From Pseudomonas sp. URMO17WK12:I2 (GTDB lineage Bacteria > Pseudomonadota > Gammaproteobacteria > Pseudomonadales > Pseudomonadaceae), in contig NZ_QKYW01000004.1 of the NCBI RefSeq assembly GCF_003253735.1, positions 124,001-188,000 on the forward strand: a DNA stretch of 64,000 bases, in the 5' to 3' direction. Positions 59,401 to 64,000 of the stretch are shown here, one piece after another. The translations under genes were made by a program, and so were the position numbers. The notes under the pieces are model-generated. The model worked only from the letters and a program-made list of their open reading frames with translations, did not search any database and was not told the origin of the DNA. Position 1 is the stretch's first letter, and each line of letters opens with the position of its first letter.

Positions 59401-60891
59401 ATGTCTCGACTGCCACGATCAGAATCGAACGCTGCCTTGCTGGATGAACAGGTGTGGAAGGCCAAGCTGTTTTCCGGCACCTGGCGCACGCCACTGGCTG
59501 GCGGGCGCAACGCCGTCATCGAGCCGGCCACCGGTGAATGCCTGGCCACGACTGGCCAGGCCCGGGCCGAGGATGTCGGCCTGGCCACCGCTGCCGCCGC
59601 CGCCCAACAGCCGGCATGGGAGGCCGTGCCGCCGCGCCAGAAGGCCGATATCTTCCTGCGTGCCGCCGGGCTGCTGCAGGCCCAGGCCGACGAGTGCGCG
59701 CTGTTCATCGCCCGCGAGACCGGTGGCATCCTGCCCAAGGCCCAACACGAGGTGCGCGAGGCGGTGCTGTTCCTGCAGCTCGCCGCGGGCCAGGTGATGC
59801 AGCCCCACGGCCTGGTGCTGCCGAGCAACAGCGGCACCCTGTCCTACGCGCGGCGCCTGCCCCATGGGGTGGTCGGGGTGATCTCACCGTTCAACTTCCC
59901 GCTGATCCTGTCGATCCGCGCGGTGGCCCCGGCCCTGGCGGCCGGCAACGCAGTGGTGCTCAAGCCCGACCCGCAGACGCCGATCGCCGGTGGCTTTCTG
60001 ATTGCCCGCCTGTTCGAGCTGGCCGGGCTGCCCGAAGGGGTGCTGCACGTGCTGCCCGGCGGCGCCGATGCTGGCGCGGCGCTGTGCAGCGACCCGCACG
60101 TGCGGATGATCGCCTTCACCGGCTCCACCGCCGCCGGCCGCAAGGTGGCGGAAACCGCCGGCCGCCACCTGAAAAAGGTCGCCCTGGAACTGGGCGGCAA
60201 GAACCCGCTGATCATCCTCGACGACGCCGATCTGGAACGCGCCCTGAGCTGCGCCAGCTGGGGCGCCTTTCTGCACCAGGGGCAGATCTGCATGGCCAGC
60301 GGGCTGATCCTGGTGCACGAGTCGCTGCATGAGCGCTTCGTCGAAGGGCTGGTCGAGCGCACCCGGCGGCTGCGCCTGGGCGACCCGGCCGGCGGCGACG
60401 TCGAGCTTGGCCCGATGATCAACGAGAACCAGCTGGTACGCACCCACCAACTGGTGCTCGACAGTGTGGTGGCCGGTGCCCACCTGCAGCTGGGCGGCCA
60501 GTACGAAGGCCTGTTCTACCAGCCCACCGTGCTCAGCCACCTGGCGCCGGGCATGCCGGCCTTCGATACCGAGATGTTCGGCCCGGTGGCCTGCGTGGCC
60601 AGTTTCGCCAGCGACGAGCAAGCCATCGACCTGGCCAACCGCACCGAGTACGGCCTCGCCGCGGCGGTGATCTCCCGCTCGGTGGGCCGCGCCATGGCGA
60701 TCGGCGCCCAGCTGCGCGCCGGCATGCTGCACATCAACGACCAGACGGTGAACGACGACGGCGTAAACCCGTTCGGCGGCCGTGGCAATTCCGGCAACGG
60801 CGGCAGCATGAGCGGCCCGGCCAACTGGGACGAGTTCACCCAGTGGCAGTGGGTGACGGTCAAGGACACGCCGCCGCAATACCCCTTCTGA
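59401..60891 (+). CDS. Aryl aldehyde dehydrogenase (benzaldehyde/vanillin/coniferyl-aldehyde type)
   Basis: A 496-residue NAD(P)-dependent aldehyde dehydrogenase. Substrate-side and cofactor motifs are VISPFNFPLILSIRAVAPAL, FTGSTAAGRKVAE, catalytic Glu263 in ALELGGKNP and catalytic Cys297 in HQGQICMASG. The family of benzaldehyde/vanillin dehydrogenases fits best. The sigma54 promoter, the divergent XylR-type regulator and the neighbouring coniferyl-alcohol-dehydrogenase-like gene point to oxidation of an aromatic aldehyde to its acid. The exact substrate is open. Confidence 0.88.
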   Translation: MSRLPRSESNAALLDEQVWKAKLFSGTWRTPLAGGRNAVIEPATGECLATTGQARAEDVGLATAAAAAQQPAWEAVPPRQKADIFLRAAGLLQAQADECALFIARETGGILPKAQHEVREAVLFLQLAAGQVMQPHGLVLPSNSGTLSYARRLPHGVVGVISPFNFPLILSIRAVAPALAAGNAVVLKPDPQTPIAGGFLIARLFELAGLPEGVLHVLPGGADAGAALCSDPHVRMIAFTGSTAAGRKVAETAGRHLKKVALELGGKNPLIILDDADLERALSCASWGAFLHQGQICMASGLILVHESLHERFVEGLVERTRRLRLGDPAGGDVELGPMINENQLVRTHQLVLDSVVAGAHLQLGGQYEGLFYQPTVLSHLAPGMPAFDTEMFGPVACVASFASDEQAIDLANRTEYGLAAAVISRSVGRAMAIGAQLRAGMLHINDQTVNDDGVNPFGGRGNSGNGGSMSGPANWDEFTQWQWVTVKDTPPQYPF

Positions 60892-60922
60892 TTTGCCCAC
60901 AACAAGAACGAGAGGACGCACC

Positions 60923-61687
60923 ATGAAATTGCACGACAAGACCCTGATCGTGACCGGCGCCGCTTCCGGTATCGGCGCCGAAGTGGCCCGCCTGGCGCGC
61001 TGTGCCGGCGCCCGGGTAATCGCCCTGGATCGCCACGAACCGCAGATCAGCGTACACGCCTACCACCCGGTGGATTTGGGCGACCCGGCGAGTATCGACC
61101 AGGTGATCGCCCGCCTGCCCGAGCGTATCGACGGCCTGTGCAACATCGCCGGCGTGCCGGGCACAGCGCCGGCCGAGCTGGTCGGCCGGGTCAACTACCT
61201 GGGTCTGCGCCACCTCAGCGAAGGCCTGCTGCCGCGCCTCGCTGGCGGCTGCATCGTCAACGCCGCGTCGATTCTCGGCGCCGAGTGGCCACAACGCCTC
61301 GAGGCGCACAAGGCTCTTGCCGCGGCCGCAGGCTTCGAGGCCGGCAGCACCTGGCTCGACGCCAACCCGGTCGAGCAGGCCACCTGCTACCAGTACTTCA
61401 AGGAGGCGCTGATCGTCTGGTCGTACCAGAACGCCTCGCCCTGGTTCCGCGAGCACGACGTGCGCCTCAATTGCGTGGCACCCGGCCCGGTGTTCACGCC
61501 GATCCTCGGTGACTTCGTGCAGATGCTCAGCGACGAGCGCCTGGAGCGCGATGGCCGCCATATGAAGCGCCCGGCCCTGGCTGACGAAGTGGCCGCCGTG
61601 GTGCTGTTCCTCTGCTCGGATGCGGCGCGCTGGGTGTGTGGCGCCAACATCCCGGTCGATGGCGGGCTGGCAGCCAGTTACGTGTAA
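60923..61687 (+). CDS. Short-chain dehydrogenase, coniferyl-alcohol dehydrogenase (CalA)-like
   Basis: A 254-residue SDR. NAD binding is by TGAASGIGAEVARLA, the NNAG-equivalent is NIAGVPGTAP, the catalytic Tyr-Lys pair is in CYQYFKEALIVW, and IPVDGGLAASYV ends the protein. Blocks GLCNIAGVPGTA, ILGAEWPQRL and APGPVFTPIL agree with my memory of CalA from Pseudomonas sp. HR199, which oxidises coniferyl alcohol. It probably works before the aldehyde dehydrogenase, 31 bp upstream in the same operon. Confidence 0.85.
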   Translation: MKLHDKTLIVTGAASGIGAEVARLARCAGARVIALDRHEPQISVHAYHPVDLGDPASIDQVIARLPERIDGLCNIAGVPGTAPAELVGRVNYLGLRHLSEGLLPRLAGGCIVNAASILGAEWPQRLEAHKALAAAAGFEAGSTWLDANPVEQATCYQYFKEALIVWSYQNASPWFREHDVRLNCVAPGPVFTPILGDFVQMLSDERLERDGRHMKRPALADEVAAVVLFLCSDAARWVCGANIPVDGGLAASYV

Positions 61688-61745
61688 GCCTCACCGAGAC
61701 CACCACGCGATCTGCGACAAGAACAACAAGACAAGGATCCTCACC

Positions 61746-62693
61746 ATGCATGCATCACGTCTCTCGGCTCTAGGCCTCGGCCTGGCTGCCCTGGCGGGCA
61801 CCGCCCAGGCCTACGACCTGCCTTCCGTCAACCTAGGCTCCACCAGCTTCTACGACGGCTCGCCGCTGCCCGGCGGGCCGGGCGGCTACGTAGTCGAGTA
61901 CCTGATCTACGGCAAGGCTTCGCGCTTCAATGACCAGCGTGGCGACAAGCTGCCGCTGCCCAGGCAGGAAATCGAGACCTTCGCGCCGGTAACCCAGTAC
62001 ATCCACCTGGGCCAGCCACTGGCCAATGGCTGGATGCCCGGCGCCACGGTGATCCTGCCGTGGCTGGCCCACGCCGAGGTGGACGACGGCCTCGACAACG
62101 CCGCGCTCAGCTCCCGCGAGGGTCTGGGCGACATGGTGCTGGGCGCGTTCCTGCAATCGCCGCTGACCACCCGCGCCGACGGCTCGCCGCTGTTCGCCCA
62201 GCGCATCGAGGCCGAGGTGATCCTGCCCACCGGTGCCTACGACCGTGACAAGTCGGTCAACCCCGGCAGCAACTTCTGGTCGTTCAACCCCTACTACGCG
62301 GCGACCTACTGGTTCACCCCCAGGTGGTCGGTCAGCGGCCGCTTCTGGTACCTGTGGAACGCCAAGAACCGTGACCCGTCGGCGGCCTTCGGTGATGTTT
62401 CCAGCACCCAGGCCGGTCAGGCGCTGCACGCCAACTTCGCCACCCAGTACGCGCTCAACGACAAACTGAGCGTCGGTCTGAGCGGTTACTGGCTCAAGCA
62501 GATCAGTGATACCGAGGTCGATGGCCGCGACGTCAGCGGCCGCCGCGAGCAGGTCTGGGCAATCGGCCCGGGCCTCACCTATGCGTTCTCCAGGGAGAAC
62601 ATCCTGACCGCCAACAGCTACTTCGAGCAGAACGCCGAGAACCGCACGGAGGGCAACAAGTTCGTGCTCAGCTTCGTGCACAAACTGTTCTAG
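61746..62693 (+). CDS. SphA-family outer-membrane protein (aromatic-uptake channel candidate)
   Basis: A 315-residue protein with a signal peptide (LSALGLGLAALAGTAQA). The mature part is beta-rich with alternating aromatic strands (NFWSFNPYYAATYWFTPRWS, SGRFWYLWNAKN) and a terminal Phe (FVHKLF), a hallmark of outer-membrane barrels. It resembles SphA/MetA-pathway phenol-degradation transporters. It is third in the sigma54-controlled operon, 58 bp after the SDR gene, and may admit aromatic alcohols. Confidence 0.78.
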   Translation: MHASRLSALGLGLAALAGTAQAYDLPSVNLGSTSFYDGSPLPGGPGGYVVEYLIYGKASRFNDQRGDKLPLPRQEIETFAPVTQYIHLGQPLANGWMPGATVILPWLAHAEVDDGLDNAALSSREGLGDMVLGAFLQSPLTTRADGSPLFAQRIEAEVILPTGAYDRDKSVNPGSNFWSFNPYYAATYWFTPRWSVSGRFWYLWNAKNRDPSAAFGDVSSTQAGQALHANFATQYALNDKLSVGLSGYWLKQISDTEVDGRDVSGRREQVWAIGPGLTYAFSRENILTANSYFEQNAENRTEGNKFVLSFVHKLF

Positions 62694-62743
62694 CGCTGCA
62701 ACGCAGGCGAGGCACTCATGCCTCGCCTGCGTTGCAGTCGCGC

Positions 62744-63151
62744 TCAAGGTGTCGAGCGCGGCTGGTAGGCCAGCAAGGCTTCTGCCAACTGCATGTCGCT
62801 GTAGGAGGCCAGCTCGCTACGCTGCTGCAGCGCGACCAGCGCCGCCTCCAGCATTGCGCCGCGAATCTGCCCGGCACTGCCGACGAAGGCCGCTGCATCG
62901 TCCCGAGCCAGCTTCAACTTCTGGTCGAGGCTGCTGCTTTCTTTGGAGAGCTCCCCGGCCAGCTCGGTGCCCTCTCCCGGCTTGGTAGTGGTGAGGAACG
63001 GCACCAGGGTCGACAGCACGCCGTAGTAAGTGCTGCCCAGCAGCGGATCTTCATCGAGCTCCGGCGTGACCCGTACCCAGGCGTGTGCCGGCAGCGTCGG
63101 CAACAAGGCGATCAACAGCAGCGAAGCCGTGAGAAAAGGGCGCTGATTCAA
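62744..63151 (-). CDS. DUF2388 domain exported protein
   Basis: A 135-residue protein with a signal peptide (LTASLLLIALLPTLPAHA) and the DUF2388 core LARDDAAAFVGSAGQIRGAM with LEAALVAL following. The function is unknown. The start is TTG at 63151, which overlaps the stop of the transporter gene (TTGA), pointing to translational coupling; no ATG start fits before the signal peptide. Confidence 0.75.
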   Translation of the reverse strand: MNQRPFLTASLLLIALLPTLPAHAWVRVTPELDEDPLLGSTYYGVLSTLVPFLTTTKPGEGTELAGELSKESSSLDQKLKLARDDAAAFVGSAGQIRGAMLEAALVALQQRSELASYSDMQLAEALLAYQPRSTP

Positions 63152-64000
63152 TTCACGGCAACCTTGTTGTCACTCGACGCAGCGGGCTCGGCCCGCCGCG
63201 CGTAGCGCTGGGCGATCACCGCGCAGACCATCAGCTGGATCTGGTGGAAGATCATCATCGGCAGGATCATCAGGCCGATGCTGCTACCGGCAAACAGCAC
63301 CTGAGCCATCGGCACGCCGGTGGCCAGGCTCTTTTTCGAGCCGCAGAACAGGATGGTGATGCGGTCTTCCATGTTGAAGCCGCACCATTTGCCGAGTAGC
63401 GCGGTGATGCCCAGCGACAGGGCCAGCAGCAGGCAGCAGGCGCCGATGAGCATGCCGAGGGTCGGCCAGGACACCTCGTTCCACAGGCCGCCGACCACCG
63501 CCGCGCTGAAGGCGGTGTAGACCACCAGCAGAATCGAACTCTGGTCGACGTACTTGAGCCAGTTCTTGTTGCGACCCACCCAGGCGCCAATCCAGCGCCG
63601 GGCGATCTGGCCGAGGATGAAGGGCACCAGCAGTTGCAGGGTGATCTTGCCGATGGCGTCCAGGGTCGAACCACCACTGCCGTGCACGTCCATCAGCAGC
63701 GCCACCAGCAGCGGGGTAAGGAAGATACCGAACAGGCTGGAGGCCGCCGCACTGCAGATCGCCGCCGGGATGTTGCCGCGCGCCAGGGAGGTGAAGGCAA
63801 TGGCAGACTGCACGGTGGCCGGCAGGGCGCACAGGTAGAGCATGCCCAGGTACAACTCGGTGCCGATCAGCGGCGACAGCAGCGGTTTGAGTGCCAGGCC
63901 GAGCAACGGGAAGAGGATGAAGGTGCAGCTGAACACCAGCAGGTGCAAGCGCCAGTGGCCGGCACCAGCGACGATTGCTGCGCGCGACAGCTTGGCGCCG
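63148..64000 (-). CDS. SBF-like (bile acid:sodium symporter family) transporter, N-terminal part outside window
   Basis: About 284 C-terminal codons are in the window and the frame is open through base 64000. It is a membrane protein with eight or so helices in view (LLVFSCTFILFPLLGLAL, SSILLVVYTAFSAAVVGGLW), with SLARGNIPAAICSAAASSLF and FCGSKKSLATGVPMAQVLF typical of the SBF-like/YfeH branch of the BASS superfamily. The substrate is unknown. It is followed by the DUF2388 gene in an overlapping pair. Confidence 0.82.
   Translation of the reverse strand, partial: GAKLSRAAIVAGAGHWRLHLLVFSCTFILFPLLGLALKPLLSPLIGTELYLGMLYLCALPATVQSAIAFTSLARGNIPAAICSAAASSLFGIFLTPLLVALLMDVHGSGGSTLDAIGKITLQLLVPFILGQIARRWIGAWVGRNKNWLKYVDQSSILLVVYTAFSAAVVGGLWNEVSWPTLGMLIGACCLLLALSLGITALLGKWCGFNMEDRITILFCGSKKSLATGVPMAQVLFAGSSIGLMILPMMIFHQIQLMVCAVIAQRYARRAEPAASSDNKVAVN

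Overview
The window is about 64 kb of a GC-rich gammaproteobacterial chromosome, almost certainly a Pseudomonas. Evidence is the gene sets rpmBG–peptide-binding protein–phytase-like protein–radC–coaBC–dut–algC–argB, engB–ErsA–polA–DUF2782–thrB–znu/zur–metNIQ, the mtlEFGKDYZ mannitol operon with mtlR, a TriABC-type RND pump, and dispersed TGTGGGAGCGGGC-type REP elements with their RAYT transposases. From memory of the P. aeruginosa PAO1 map, the argB block and the engB–polA block lie far apart there, so the junction at about 16.4-17.0 kb looks like a rearrangement point. It holds REP-like repeats and a broken TRAP-transporter gene. The species cannot be named from sequence alone.

Layout: 0-6.4 kb, the end of serA, a 2OG-Fe(II) oxygenase, a DUF2059 protein, an alpha/beta hydrolase, a thioredoxin-like protein and an Ntn-type acylase. 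6.4-16.4 kb, ribosomal proteins L33/L28, a peptide-binding protein, a phytase-like esterase and radC-coaBC-dut-algC-argB (CoA, dUTP, sugar-phosphate and arginine metabolism). 16.4-22 kb, the scarred junction, an aldose-6-phosphate mutarotase, engB, the sRNA ErsA and polA. 22-31 kb, thrB, a VTT membrane protein, the zinc uptake locus znuA/zur-znuCB with two Zur-like boxes, a lipoprotein and the methionine importer metNIQ. 31-37 kb, small enzymes and regulators, a RAYT with its own repeat family, SCO1, and a SulP transporter next to a beta-carbonic anhydrase. 37-48.7 kb, pgi and the mannitol operon under AraC-type MtlR. 49-51 kb, a second beta-carbonic anhydrase and a radical-SAM protein under a perfect LexA-type box. 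51-56.5 kb, a two-adaptor RND pump. 56.5-57.4 kb, a RAYT bracketed by REPs. 57.4-62.7 kb, a sigma54-dependent regulator with divergent genes for an aryl aldehyde dehydrogenase, a coniferyl-alcohol-dehydrogenase-like SDR and a SphA-like outer-membrane protein. 62.7-64 kb, a DUF2388 protein and a cut-off SBF-like transporter.

How genes work together: mtlEFGK import mannitol, MtlD makes fructose, MtlZ phosphorylates it, and the neighbouring pgi can convert fructose-6-P to glucose-6-P. Zur should silence znuA and zur-znuCB through near-identical 13-bp boxes. The sigma54 regulator probably switches on the aryl-alcohol genes from the -24/-12 promoter at 59327-59343. The most informative regulatory observation is ErsA, with an AlgU-type promoter, located about 6 kb from algC. 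It can form an extended duplex with the ribosome-binding site of the long, membrane-anchored form of AlgC.

No tRNA, rRNA, CRISPR array, prophage or complete insertion sequence other than the two RAYT genes was seen. I found no clearly undescribed multi-gene system. The most interesting items are the ErsA/long-AlgC link, the repeat/RAYT units, and the regulatory boxes.
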